Below, piece by piece: positions 27,841-36,768 of a DNA stretch of 64,000 nt; positions within the stretch are counted from its first letter, which is position 1, and each line of letters starts with the position of its first letter. Origin of the DNA: Bacteroidia bacterium (GTDB taxonomy: Bacteria > Bacteroidota > Bacteroidia > J057); contig JAWPMV010000001.1 in NCBI GenBank assembly GCA_033391075.1, positions 3,348,001 to 3,412,000 on the forward strand, written 5' to 3'. The position numbers and the translations under genes were made by a program. Below the pieces are notes generated by a model. The model did no database searches. It was given only the letters and a program-made list of their open reading frames with translations, and was not told the DNA's origin.

Positions 27841-29460
27841 ATGCGAATTACACTGATCATTTTATTCAGCTTTCTCTTAAGCAATCTTAGTGCGCAGCAA
27901 CGCTTGACGGTTCTTACTGACAAGGGTTTTTACAGCAGTGGAGAAAAGATGGGGGTAACCATCCAGAATAATTCCGGAGGAGAAAATGAGATTGTTTATC
28001 TCGAACTCCTGGATAAAAATTCTACCGTAATCCAACGAATAACAACGCGTTCAGATGGGAGATTGGCTTCCGCAATTATAGATATACCCCTCGAATGGAA
28101 AAGCGATTGGTACCTCTTGCGAGCCTTCAATCTGTGGGTCCCAAATATGGAAATCAAAGATATGGGAATCCATGTAGTACCGATTTACAGTGAATTTGAC
28201 GAAAGCTCTTCGAATATGGAAGCCTTAAGTCCCGACCTCACAAAACTGGGCTACGATTTCCAAATAAGAGATGCAGAAGAAATATACAGCCAGGGAGATG
28301 AAGTTAACATACGGGCAGAAAACACTGATAATGAGCCAGGTACGAGATGGGAAGTATTGGTAGTAGATCAGCAGAGTTTCGATATCATGGGAGGGCTTTC
28401 AGTGCTCCGGCCCCATGTAAATCCAAAACTTTCACAAAAAAAGACCGAAGGAGGAGAAGCTCAAAACTCCCTTTTATATGTAGGTTTTGTCGGTAAAGCA
28501 GGGGACTTCAATCCCAATGGATTAGCAGCTATTTATATTGCGGAAAAACTGGACTTTACCTGGTTATCTATGGGTGAAGGGCAGGTTTTTGGTCTCTCAA
28601 TGGAGGATTTCAAGGGGAATATGAATGCCCAAATCTTATCTATTGAGGCTTTTGGTGGAGTCGATTATCCTGGAGTAGAAATGATTTCCCCTTCAGCTTC
28701 TTTTGAAAAGATCGCTTATAATTTTCCTGCATTGCCCTACCCTCCTCAAATTGTCAACTACCTGGAGAACGCCAGGAAAAGAAGAATTATCTCCGATATT
28801 TTTAATCAAACACAAGCTCAGGAAGTAGAAAAAGATTTGCGGCCAGAAGATTTGGCTTTTACCAAAGCCGATAAAAGTTACGCACCCGAAGATTACATCC
28901 GCTTTAATGATACCCGTGATTTCATCAATGAAGTGGCGACTTTCATGAGAGTCGAAAAAGATGATAAAGGGGAAAGTTTTCGGGTTATGATGGAAAGAAA
29001 TACTCTGGCCGAATTTCCGCCAGCCATGTTCATAAATGGGTATATGTTCACCGATCCCCAAGAGTTGTTTGAATTGAATTTGGATGATATTGAGCGGATT
29101 GATATCTACCGGAAAGAAAGAACCATTCTCAAACAATTCAGGACTTTGGGGAGAAATGGAGTAATCGCTATTTATACCAAAAATCCTAAAACAAAACCCA
29201 CTTCAGGTACACAAAGCCTACTACAGGGTTTCCAGGAAAATGATAGCAAGATTGAGTCTCACAGGTATTCTTCCGGCCCCAACTTGGCTTCTCGTCTATT
29301 ATGGGATGTGCGTCCGGAACAAAATGAAAATGGAGATTTGGTCTGCAATTTCAAATTGGGAGACGACCAGGGAGACTATGTCATACTCGTAAATAAATAT
29401 ACAGCCAAAGAAGGATTTCAATCCAGCCGAGTGCTCAAGGTCAAAGCTAAAAAGCCTTAA
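27841..29460 (+). CDS. MG2-like secreted protein with C-terminal plug-like domain
   Basis: A 539-residue exported protein (signal peptide ending SAQ) encoded 6 bp after the DUF4249 gene. The N-terminal part resembles a macroglobulin MG2 domain (LTDKGFYSSGEKMGV, WYLLRAFN). The last third resembles the plug of a TonB-dependent receptor (AMFINGYMFTDPQEL, DDIERIDIYR, LGRNGVIAIYTK) but lacks any barrel. Similar MG2/plug proteins follow TonB receptors in other Bacteroidota and are usually annotated as plug-domain proteins of unknown role. It may bind the receptor or act as a periplasmic gate. Confidence in the domain naming is moderate. Confidence 0.78.
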   Translation: MRITLIILFSFLLSNLSAQQRLTVLTDKGFYSSGEKMGVTIQNNSGGENEIVYLELLDKNSTVIQRITTRSDGRLASAIIDIPLEWKSDWYLLRAFNLWVPNMEIKDMGIHVVPIYSEFDESSSNMEALSPDLTKLGYDFQIRDAEEIYSQGDEVNIRAENTDNEPGTRWEVLVVDQQSFDIMGGLSVLRPHVNPKLSQKKTEGGEAQNSLLYVGFVGKAGDFNPNGLAAIYIAEKLDFTWLSMGEGQVFGLSMEDFKGNMNAQILSIEAFGGVDYPGVEMISPSASFEKIAYNFPALPYPPQIVNYLENARKRRIISDIFNQTQAQEVEKDLRPEDLAFTKADKSYAPEDYIRFNDTRDFINEVATFMRVEKDDKGESFRVMMERNTLAEFPPAMFINGYMFTDPQELFELNLDDIERIDIYRKERTILKQFRTLGRNGVIAIYTKNPKTKPTSGTQSLLQGFQENDSKIESHRYSSGPNLASRLLWDVRPEQNENGDLVCNFKLGDDQGDYVILVNKYTAKEGFQSSRVLKVKAKKP

Positions 29461-29480
29461 GGGACAGATAGTCCCTTGTT
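29461..29480 (+). terminator. Weak hairpin after the receptor operon
   Basis: GGGAC / GTCCC pair around AGATA directly after the stop codon, followed by TTGTT. The stem is only 5 bp and the T-run is poor, so termination would be partial. Confidence 0.3.
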
Positions 29481-29501
29481 GACATTTCCCTTGTTAGCAG
29501 C

Positions 29502-29509
29502 TATCTTCA
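29502..29509 (+). promoter_or_regulatory. Candidate -7 box (TATCTTCA)
   Basis: TATCTTCA lies 22 bases before the amidohydrolase ATG and partly fits the Bacteroidota TAnnTTTG box. The same octamer precedes the S9 peptidase gene, and a near copy precedes the VOC gene. No -33 box at the right spacing was found. Confidence 0.3.
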
Positions 29510-29530
29510 TTAGCAAATCACACAAATGCT

Positions 29531-31123
29531 ATGAAATTAAGACTGCTACGCTCAGCCTCTCTTTTGGGAGTATGCTTCCTGTTTATTTCCAGTTTTCTCT
29601 ATGCGCAGGTAAAACCCGCTCCTGATCGCACAGAAGGAGAAGGTCCTTTTGAGAAACTTATCATCCGTGGTGCCACCCTCATAGATGGAACTGGTTCTCC
29701 CCCTATAGGCCCTGTTGACATCGTGGTCGAAAATAATATGATTACTGATGTTCGGGTGGTTGGAGCCCCTTTCCTCGAAATAAATGAAAACCGCAGACCT
29801 AAAGGCGCAACCAAGGAGATAGATGCCAGAGGAAAATATGTTATGCCTGGTATTATTGACCTCCATATCCATACAGGCGGAGTTCCTAAAGCACCTGAGG
29901 CAGAATACGTTTATAAACTTTGGCTTGCTCATGGGATAACTACAGTTAGAGGAGTTCCAGCCGGAAATATGGAATGGTCCCTCAAGGAAAAGGAAAGAAG
30001 CGCAAAAAATGAAATTACAGCTCCCAGAATGGTCTCCTTCCATCGTATGGGAACAGGAAAAGGCTGGGGAGGCAAAAAAATCCTCACTCCAGAAGATGCC
30101 CGTGAATGGGTTCGTTATGCCCATAAAATGGGAGCAGATGGTCTGAAATTAGGAGCTCATCGCCCCCCCATAATGGAAGCCCTCATAGATGAAGCCAATA
30201 AACTGGGCATGGGATCTACCGCTCACTTGGGACAAATGGGGGTTGCGCAAATGAATGCTATTGACGCAGCTCGTCTGGGTATGACCGGCATGACGCATTA
30301 TTATGGTCTCTTTGAATCTCTATACAAGGACCATGATGTACAACCCTGGCCGGTAGATATGAATTATATGGATGAGCAAGATCGCTTTGGGCAGGTTGCC
30401 AGACAATGGAAACTCATTCATGAAAGAGGAAGTGAAGAGTGGAATGCCTTGCTTGAAGAATTTCTTGAGCTCAAATTTTTCCTCAATCCAACCATGACCA
30501 TTTACTCAGCAGGCAGAGATGTCATGCGAGCCAGAAATGCGGATTGGCATCAAACATACACCTTGCCCAGTTTGCAGGATTTTTATGACCCAAGCAGAAA
30601 AAGTCATGGTGCTTATTGGTTTTACTGGACTACTGCAGATGAGGTAGCCTGGAAGAAATTTTACCAAATCTGGATGAGTTTTCTCAATGATTATAAAAAT
30701 AAAGGAGGGAAAGTTACCGTAGGTTCAGATTCCGGATTCATCTATCAACTTTATGGTTTTGGTACAATCCTCGAATTAGAACTGCTGCAGGAGGCTGGTT
30801 TTCATCCCCTGGAGGTAATCAGGTCTGCCACCATGCATGGAGCAGAAGAAATCTTTTTTCCCCTTCAAAAGGAAATTGAATACGGAGTTGTACGCCCGGG
30901 TTTGAAAGCAGATATGCTGATCGTAGGAGAAAATCCCCTGGAAAATCTGAAAGTACTATATGGAACCGGAGCGGTAAAGCTCAATGATGAAACTCAAAAA
31001 GTAGAACGTGTAGGAGGCGTAGAATATACCATCAAAGACGGGATCATATTTAACGCTAAAGAGCTACTGGAAGATGTAGCTGAAATGGTTGAAAAACAGA
31101 AAAACGAAAGAGCTAAAAAATAA
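29531..31123 (+). CDS. Secreted amidohydrolase
   Basis: A 530-residue metal-dependent hydrolase of the amidohydrolase superfamily with a signal peptide (ending YAQ). The N-terminal beta-sandwich (IIRGATLIDGTGSPPIGPVDIVV) leads into the TIM barrel with the first metal pair His112 and His114 (DLHIHTG), further histidines in STAHLG and MTHYYG, and Asp400 in VGSDSGF. The C-terminal GLKADMLIVGENPLENL closes the sandwich. Family members act on imides, peptides and related amide bonds, or as imidazolonepropionase-like enzymes. The substrate is not predictable. Together with the peptidases downstream it suggests periplasmic breakdown of peptides or cyclic amides. The small membrane-protein gene starts 22 bp after it. 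Confidence 0.9.
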   Translation: MKLRLLRSASLLGVCFLFISSFLYAQVKPAPDRTEGEGPFEKLIIRGATLIDGTGSPPIGPVDIVVENNMITDVRVVGAPFLEINENRRPKGATKEIDARGKYVMPGIIDLHIHTGGVPKAPEAEYVYKLWLAHGITTVRGVPAGNMEWSLKEKERSAKNEITAPRMVSFHRMGTGKGWGGKKILTPEDAREWVRYAHKMGADGLKLGAHRPPIMEALIDEANKLGMGSTAHLGQMGVAQMNAIDAARLGMTGMTHYYGLFESLYKDHDVQPWPVDMNYMDEQDRFGQVARQWKLIHERGSEEWNALLEEFLELKFFLNPTMTIYSAGRDVMRARNADWHQTYTLPSLQDFYDPSRKSHGAYWFYWTTADEVAWKKFYQIWMSFLNDYKNKGGKVTVGSDSGFIYQLYGFGTILELELLQEAGFHPLEVIRSATMHGAEEIFFPLQKEIEYGVVRPGLKADMLIVGENPLENLKVLYGTGAVKLNDETQKVERVGGVEYTIKDGIIFNAKELLEDVAEMVEKQKNERAKK

Positions 31124-31145
31124 GTTTAGCACCAAAGAAAAGCTT

Positions 31146-31565
31146 ATGAACCCCTTACTTAGAAACATACTGGCAGTAATAGCCGGTCTTATCATCGGAG
31201 GCCTGGTAAACATGGGCCTCATTAGCCTGGGTCCCTCCATCATTCCTCCTCCTGAAGGAATGGATCCCAGTGATATGGAAAGCCTCAAGGAATTCATGCC
31301 TCAAATGGAATTCCGGCATTTTATTTTCCCCTTTTTAGCACATGCATTAGGTACACTTGTTGGTGCCTTTACAGCTGCTAAACTTGCGATTAGCAAGCAC
31401 ATGAGTCTGGGACTCATTGTTGGTGCTTTTTTCCTCATTGGCGGTATTATGATGGTCGTTCAGCTTCCATCGCCTATGTGGTTTAATATCGTAGATTTGG
31501 TAGGAGCGTATTTTCCGATGGGATACCTGGGAGCTAAATTGGCAATGGGAGCTGTGAAGACCTAA
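31146..31565 (+). CDS. Small four-helix membrane protein
   Basis: A 139-residue integral membrane protein with helices near residues 6-27, 60-80, 85-108 and 115-135. The frame extends upstream to an ATG at 31089, but that would overlap the amidohydrolase and add a lysine-rich leader. ATG 31146 gives a clean start. Helix 1 is glycine-rich (AVIAGLIIGGLVNMGL). No catalytic motif was seen. Proteins of this type are common hypothetical genes in Bacteroidota, and the function is unknown. It ends 39 bp before a REP-like repeat. Confidence 0.75.
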   Translation: MNPLLRNILAVIAGLIIGGLVNMGLISLGPSIIPPPEGMDPSDMESLKEFMPQMEFRHFIFPFLAHALGTLVGAFTAAKLAISKHMSLGLIVGAFFLIGGIMMVVQLPSPMWFNIVDLVGAYFPMGYLGAKLAMGAVKT

Positions 31566-31604
31566 GTTGGATATGCTAAACGCAATCTGACATCCCGTAC
31601 AGCT

Positions 31605-31700
31605 GTCATTGCGAGGGTAGCGAGGCAATCTCCTTCATGCAAAATAGTATTGCGGATGTAATGAGATTGCTTCGCCTGACATTCAGACTTGCAATAACAG
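31605..31700. repeat. REP-like palindromic intergenic repeat
   Basis: GTCATTGCGAGG..AGCGAGGCAATCTC is followed after about 30 bases by GAGATTGCTTCGCCTGAC. The arms GCGAGGCAATCTC (31620-31632) and GAGATTGCTTCGC (31663-31675) pair over 13 bp with one G-T. The outer TCATTGC and GCAATAA ends also partly match. The TCATTGCGAGG / GCAATCTC pattern is a widespread bacterial intergenic repeat. No second copy was noticed in this window. Confidence 0.7.
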
Positions 31701-31716
31701 GAGTATTAAAGTTTTG

Positions 31717-31724
31717 TATCTTCC
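31717..31724 (+). promoter_or_regulatory. Candidate -7 box (TATCTTCC)
   Basis: TATCTTCC lies 41 bases before the TTG start of the VOC gene, differing in one base from the boxes at 29502 and 36769. No clear -33 element is seen. Confidence 0.28.
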
Positions 31725-31764
31725 TTTATCCTTCAACCTTATATCTCGCTAAAAAACAAACACA

Positions 31765-32184
31765 TTGGAATCAAGATTATCCATCATAACCCTGGGAGTA
31801 TCTGACCTCAACAAATCTGAAGACTTCTACCTGAATATATTCGGCTGGGAGAAAAGTCAGCAAAGCAATGAGGATATCCTTTTTATGCACCTGAATGGCA
31901 TCTATCTCGCCTGCTATAAGCGAGACAAACTTGCTGAGGATGCAGAAATGTCCCCAGAGGGAAATGGTTTCAAAGCCTTTACGCTTGCATTTAACACCCG
32001 CAGTGAAGAAGAAGTAAATGAGCTTTTTGGCTACTTTGAAGAAAAGGGGGTTAGCATCATTAAAAAACCCGAAAAGGTCTTTTGGGGAGGCTACAGTGGA
32101 TACATTGCTGATCCGGACGATAATCTTTGGGAGATTGCCTACAATCCATTTGTAGAAATTGATGCTGAAGGGAATATAAAATAG
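31765..32184 (+). CDS. VOC (glyoxalase/bleomycin-resistance fold) protein
   Basis: A 139-residue cytoplasmic protein of the vicinal oxygen chelate superfamily. The two beta-alpha-beta-beta-beta halves are visible: ITLGVSDLNKSEDFYLNIFGWE at the N-terminus (shortened pattern V.DL..S..FY...G) and FWGGYSGYIADPDDNLWEI at the C-terminus, with Asp-Pro-Asp and the terminal Glu (WEI) as in metal-binding members. It could be a dioxygenase, isomerase or antibiotic-binding protein. The start is TTG at 31765: the fold begins at once and the next Met is residue 42. It stands alone between a repeat and the next operon. Confidence 0.85.
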   Translation: MESRLSIITLGVSDLNKSEDFYLNIFGWEKSQQSNEDILFMHLNGIYLACYKRDKLAEDAEMSPEGNGFKAFTLAFNTRSEEEVNELFGYFEEKGVSIIKKPEKVFWGGYSGYIADPDDNLWEIAYNPFVEIDAEGNIK

Positions 32185-32325
32185 CAGGCCAATGACCTTC
32201 ATCCAACAAGAGTTAAAACTTCGTATGTAATTTTTTCCATTTGGTCGATTGAATAGAGGAATCTTAGCCATTCCTCCGGGAATTCTTTACCTTTCTTAAA
32301 AGGAAACACCAGCAAATACGACAAC

Positions 32326-35300
32326 ATGATGGATCTAAAACTACTGCTGAGAATGGGTATAATATTCCTTCTCTTGAGCATTTTAAATGTAGAAATTAGC
32401 CGTGGACAGGCAGATTCAAGCAAAAACGATAATAAAAAAGGCTTGCCACTCGAAGCAGCCAGAAGCATTCCCTTTAGGAGTACAGAAGCCACCTGGCTTT
32501 CGCTTGATGTCAGCCCAGATGGTTCACAAATTGTTTTCGACTTCCTGGGTGATTTATACCGTATGTCTATTTCAGGAGGTAAAGCAGAAGCCCTGACCTC
32601 TGATCTGGCATTTGAGGGTCAAGCCAGATTTAGCCCCGATGGTAAATTTATAGTCTATACCTCTGATAGAAGTGGCGGGGAAAATATCTGGACCATGGAT
32701 TTGGGTAGTAAAGAGGAAACGCAATTGACCAAAGGAAATGCCAATCGATATCAATCTCCGGAATGGACGCCGGATGGAGAATATATTATTGCTTCAAAAG
32801 CAGGTATGCGCAGCGGTTCGCTTACCCTGTGGATGTATCACAAAGATGGCGGAGGAGGAACCAAACTGATAGAAAAACCGGATGATCTCAAGACCACAGG
32901 TGCTGCTTTCAATCAGGAAGAAAGGTACATCTGGTTTGCAGAAAGAAGAAGAGATTGGCAGTACAATGCAATTTTTCCCCAATACCAAATCGCACAATAT
33001 GATCGGGAAACGGGAGAAAAAAACACCCTTACCACCCGATATGGATCGGCCTTTCGCCCTACCCTATCTCCCGATGGAAAATGGCTGGTGTACGGAACAC
33101 GCCATGATGAACATACAGGCCTAATGCTGCAAAACCTGGAAACCGGAGAAGAGAAATGGTTGGCCTATCCCGTCCAACATGATGATCAGGAATCGAGAGG
33201 CACAAGAGATGCTTTACCTGGCATGTCTTTTAGCCCTGACAGCAAGAACCTCCTGGCATCCTATGGAGGAAAAATTTGGAAAATCCCCATAACGGGAGGA
33301 GCTGCCAGCGAAATTCCTTTTGAAGTGGAAACAGAATTAGCTGTTGGTCCAAGACTGGATTTTGATTATCCGATAGAAGACTCCGAAGAATTTACGGTAA
33401 AGCAAATCAGAGATGTCGTCGTTTCGCCAAATGGAAAACGCCTGGCATTTACTGCTCTCAACAAACTATATGTCATGGACCTGCCTGCTGGCAGTCCACA
33501 AAGTTTAACCTCTGATGCACATGTAGAATCCATGCCTGCCTGGTCAGCGGATGGAAATTGGATAGCCTATGTCAGTTGGGAAGGCGAAGCTGGCAATATC
33601 TATAAGGTCCGCAGCAATGGAAATGGACAGCCTCAAAAGATCAGCAATGAAGCAGCCTATTATCAGACTCCAGTATGGTCTCCCAAAGAAGATCGAATTG
33701 TGGCCATCAAAGCTCCTGCGAGTGCTTTCCGGAATTCTCCTCGTCAACGGGCCTTCTCGAGAAAAAATGAGATCGTCTGGTTTCCGGCCAATGGAGGAGC
33801 AGCCCAACTTATTGCTCCAGCCAAGGGAAGAAATTTCCCTCATTTTGATTCAAGTGGAGATCGCATTTATCTTTCCTCTTCTTCAGAGGGCCTTATCTCT
33901 ATTCGTTGGGATGGATCAGACGAAAAAAACCATATAAAAATTACGGGCGAGAAGGCTCCAGGTGCCAATTCTCCGGTTTCTGCTAAAAAGATTTTGATCT
34001 CTCCTGACGGCAAAAGTGCGATAGCGGAGGTGTACTGGGATATTTATTGGGTTAAGGTTCCCTATGTTGGAGGAAAAGTCAGGAGTATCTCTGTGTCCAA
34101 TCCAGACAATAGCAGTTTTCCCAGCAAAAAGCTCTCTGATATCGGCGGGCAATTTCTTTCCTGGGGTGCTGGAGGGAAGCAGGTACATTGGGCTATAGGC
34201 AATGCGTTTGCGACTTATGATCTGGATGCAGCAGCCCAAGCAGATAGTGCCTATGAGGCCACAGAAAACATCATCGAAGTAAGCGCAAAAAGAGACATCC
34301 CTCAGGGAAGTGTTTTGTTGAGAAATGCCCGACTTATCACCATGAAAGGAAATGAGATCATCTCCAGTGGCGACATTTATATCCAAAACAATCGAATCAA
34401 AGGCATAGGGAGAAGTGGATCAATAAAGGTTCCTTCGGGCACACGCAGATGGGACATGAAAGGGAAAACCATAGTTCCCGGTTTTGTGGATACACATGCA
34501 CACTTACGTCCTGCCTGGGGAGTTCACAAGGATAAAGTCTGGCAATACCTGACCAATCTGGCCTATGGAGTAACTACAACACGTGATCCTCAAACTTCAT
34601 CTACGGATGTTTTGACTTATGAGGATATGGTTAGGAGTGGAGATTTGACAGGTCCAAGAATTTACTCAACAGGCCCCGGAGTTTTTTGGAACGAACAGAT
34701 CAAAAGCCTGGATCATGCCCGCAAAATCCTCAGCCGCTATAGCAAGCATTACGATACGAAAACCATCAAGATGTATGTCGCAGGAAACCGACAGCAAAGG
34801 CAATGGATCATTATGGCGGCTAAAGAGCAGCAACTTATGCCTACTACAGAAGGTTCTCTCAATTTCAAACAAAATCTGACGCAAGTCATAGATGGCTATC
34901 CCGGACATGAACATTCCTTTCCCGTATTTCCGATTTATTCAGACGTAATCAAGCTCGTAACCGACATGCAAACCTGCTATACACCTACCCTTCTGGTAGC
35001 TTATGGCGGCCCCTGGGCGGAAAACTATTTTTATACCCGCGAAAACCCGCATAATGATGAGAAGCTGGCCCATTTTACGCCCCATGATGTATTGGATGCG
35101 AAAACGCGTAGACGGGGACAAGGAAGTGGTCCTGGACCCGGAGGATGGTTTATGGACGAAGAGCATGTATTTGTAGAGTTGGCAGAGTTTGTCAAAGACC
35201 TGGTCGAAGCAGGCGGAAAGGCGGGTGTCGGAAGCCATGGACAATTGCAGGGACTCGGCTTTCATTGGGAATTGTGGGCTATGCAATCGGGGGGAGCAAG

Positions 35301-35583
35301 TCCCCATGATGCGCTGAAGATGGCAACGATTTTTGGGGCAGAAGGCATTGGACTGGAAAAGGAATTGGGAAGCCTGGAAGTTGGGAAACTCGCTGATTTG
35401 CTCATTCTTTCAAAGAATCCCCTCAGCGACATACGGAATACCCGATCAATCGAAATGGTCATGAAAAATGGCCGCCTATATGAAGCTGATAGTATGAACG
35501 AAATTTTCCCCAATCAAAAAGAGGCAGGAAGCTTCTACTGGAAAAGGGAGGAGCCTGTGAACCTTCCTGGTGTAAACAATTAA
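32326..35583 (+). CDS. TolB-like propeller / amidohydrolase fusion
   Basis: A 1085-residue exported enzyme (signal peptide ending near SRGQ). Residues about 45-640 hold WD40-like/TolB repeats (SPDGSQIVFDFLGDLY, FSPDGKFIVYTSDRSG, WSADGNWIAYVSW). Residues 660-1070 form an amidohydrolase: the outer sandwich (NARLITMKGNEIISSGDIYI), the metal pair His724/His726 (VDTHAHLRP), later His residues in PGHEHSF and VGSHGQLQG, and GKLADLLILSKNPL. The propeller may gate access or bind peptide, as in S9 peptidases. The enzyme probably cleaves peptide-like amides in the periplasm. It is followed after 9 bp by a beta-lactamase-fold hydrolase, so the pair is an operon. Confidence 0.9.
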   Translation: MMDLKLLLRMGIIFLLLSILNVEISRGQADSSKNDNKKGLPLEAARSIPFRSTEATWLSLDVSPDGSQIVFDFLGDLYRMSISGGKAEALTSDLAFEGQARFSPDGKFIVYTSDRSGGENIWTMDLGSKEETQLTKGNANRYQSPEWTPDGEYIIASKAGMRSGSLTLWMYHKDGGGGTKLIEKPDDLKTTGAAFNQEERYIWFAERRRDWQYNAIFPQYQIAQYDRETGEKNTLTTRYGSAFRPTLSPDGKWLVYGTRHDEHTGLMLQNLETGEEKWLAYPVQHDDQESRGTRDALPGMSFSPDSKNLLASYGGKIWKIPITGGAASEIPFEVETELAVGPRLDFDYPIEDSEEFTVKQIRDVVVSPNGKRLAFTALNKLYVMDLPAGSPQSLTSDAHVESMPAWSADGNWIAYVSWEGEAGNIYKVRSNGNGQPQKISNEAAYYQTPVWSPKEDRIVAIKAPASAFRNSPRQRAFSRKNEIVWFPANGGAAQLIAPAKGRNFPHFDSSGDRIYLSSSSEGLISIRWDGSDEKNHIKITGEKAPGANSPVSAKKILISPDGKSAIAEVYWDIYWVKVPYVGGKVRSISVSNPDNSSFPSKKLSDIGGQFLSWGAGGKQVHWAIGNAFATYDLDAAAQADSAYEATENIIEVSAKRDIPQGSVLLRNARLITMKGNEIISSGDIYIQNNRIKGIGRSGSIKVPSGTRRWDMKGKTIVPGFVDTHAHLRPAWGVHKDKVWQYLTNLAYGVTTTRDPQTSSTDVLTYEDMVRSGDLTGPRIYSTGPGVFWNEQIKSLDHARKILSRYSKHYDTKTIKMYVAGNRQQRQWIIMAAKEQQLMPTTEGSLNFKQNLTQVIDGYPGHEHSFPVFPIYSDVIKLVTDMQTCYTPTLLVAYGGPWAENYFYTRENPHNDEKLAHFTPHDVLDAKTRRRGQGSGPGPGGWFMDEEHVFVELAEFVKDLVEAGGKAGVGSHGQLQGLGFHWELWAMQSGGASPHDALKMATIFGAEGIGLEKELGSLEVGKLADLLILSKNPLSDIRNTRSIEMVMKNGRLYEADSMNEIFPNQKEAGSFYWKREEPVNLPGVNN

Positions 35584-35592
35584 GATTACAAA

Positions 35593-36759
35593 ATGAAAAA
35601 AACACGCATATTCCCAGCAATTCTCTTTGTCCTAATTCTCTCTGGCTGGCAGTTTGGACCTCTTCAGACCCAGGAAAGCTACTGGCCCATTTCTACTCCT
35701 GAGAAGGAAGGAGTTGATCAGGCAGTCCTGGACGAAATTCATGCGGATATACAGGCAGGAGAATATGGATTGATAGATCACTTTCTTCTCATTCGAAATG
35801 GAAAAATCATCGCTGACCATTCATACGAACAAGATTACAAAAGCATAGCTGCCCAATATGATACTACCAATCATATGTACAATTATGATCATCCCGATTG
35901 GCATCCCTTCTACAAAGGGAGTGAGCTTCATAGCCTTCAATCCGTAACCAAGAGCATTACTTCAGCTGCCCTGGGAATTGCCATAGATGAAGGACATCTC
36001 GCGGGAGTGGATGTAAAAATTGCAGAGCTCTTCAAAGACTATAGATTTGATAAGAATGATCCCCGCATGATGGAAATGACATTGGAAGATTTATTGACCA
36101 TGCGGGCTGGCATTAAATGGGATGAGGCCTCCTATGATGAAGCAGACAATAGTTGTATTCTCATGGAAGGCAGTGAGGATTGGATTCAGTTTGTCTTTGA
36201 TCAGGGAATGGATATGGAAGCAGGTAAGGAATTTGAATACAATAGCGGAGCCAGTGTTCTGATCGGTAAGGTGATTCATTTGATGACTGGGAAGTATGCG
36301 GATGAATGGGCAGAAGAAAAACTGTTCAAGCCACTGGGAATCGAAAACTATTACTGGAAGAAAACACCTCTGGGAGAGATTGATACCGAGGGAGGTCTTT
36401 ATCTAAGCAGCCATGACCTGGCTAAAATCGGTTATCTCTTTTTACACAAAGGAAAATGGGAAGGGAAACAGATCATTTCGGAAAGCTGGGTTGAGAAATC
36501 TGTTTCTCCGATAATTCCAGATCTAAGCCCTCCCGGAGATGGCAGGGAACCGGGCTATGGATATCAATGGTGGGTTCCAGAACACGAAGCAGGAGAGACA
36601 AAAATCTTTGCAGGAAATGGCTATGGAGGGCAATTTATACTTGTCGCTCCAGAATATGATATGCTTGCAGTTTTTAATGGATGGCAAATCCACGGCAATC
36701 CTAAAAAATTCACTTGGAATGTTTTGATGAGAAAAATTCTACCCGCTAGTAAACCTTAA
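35593..36759 (+). CDS. Secreted serine hydrolase, beta-lactamase/class C fold
   Basis: A 388-residue exported protein (hydrophobic N-terminus ending near LQTQ). The active-site SxxK is SVTK, Ser117 and Lys120; the tyrosine motif is EYNSGAS with Tyr216; a third motif is GNGYGGQ near residue 342. The length and fold fit the penicillin-binding protein 4*/EstB-like serine hydrolases (esterase family VIII, D-amino-peptidases) more than true beta-lactamases. The N-terminal leader lacks the usual lipobox. It lies 9 bp after the amidohydrolase and before the S9 peptidase, so it probably acts on peptides or esters in the periplasm. Confidence 0.9.
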   Translation: MKKTRIFPAILFVLILSGWQFGPLQTQESYWPISTPEKEGVDQAVLDEIHADIQAGEYGLIDHFLLIRNGKIIADHSYEQDYKSIAAQYDTTNHMYNYDHPDWHPFYKGSELHSLQSVTKSITSAALGIAIDEGHLAGVDVKIAELFKDYRFDKNDPRMMEMTLEDLLTMRAGIKWDEASYDEADNSCILMEGSEDWIQFVFDQGMDMEAGKEFEYNSGASVLIGKVIHLMTGKYADEWAEEKLFKPLGIENYYWKKTPLGEIDTEGGLYLSSHDLAKIGYLFLHKGKWEGKQIISESWVEKSVSPIIPDLSPPGDGREPGYGYQWWVPEHEAGETKIFAGNGYGGQFILVAPEYDMLAVFNGWQIHGNPKKFTWNVLMRKILPASKP

Positions 36760-36768
36760 TCTTTTTCC

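Noticed and set aside
29552-30124. A 190-codon minus-strand frame over the amidohydrolase
   Set aside because: It is antisense to a complete gene with clear catalytic motifs, and no signal or domain is visible.
31605-31700. A transcription terminator
   Set aside because: The palindrome has no T-run and a long loop, and its sequence fits a known intergenic repeat class better.
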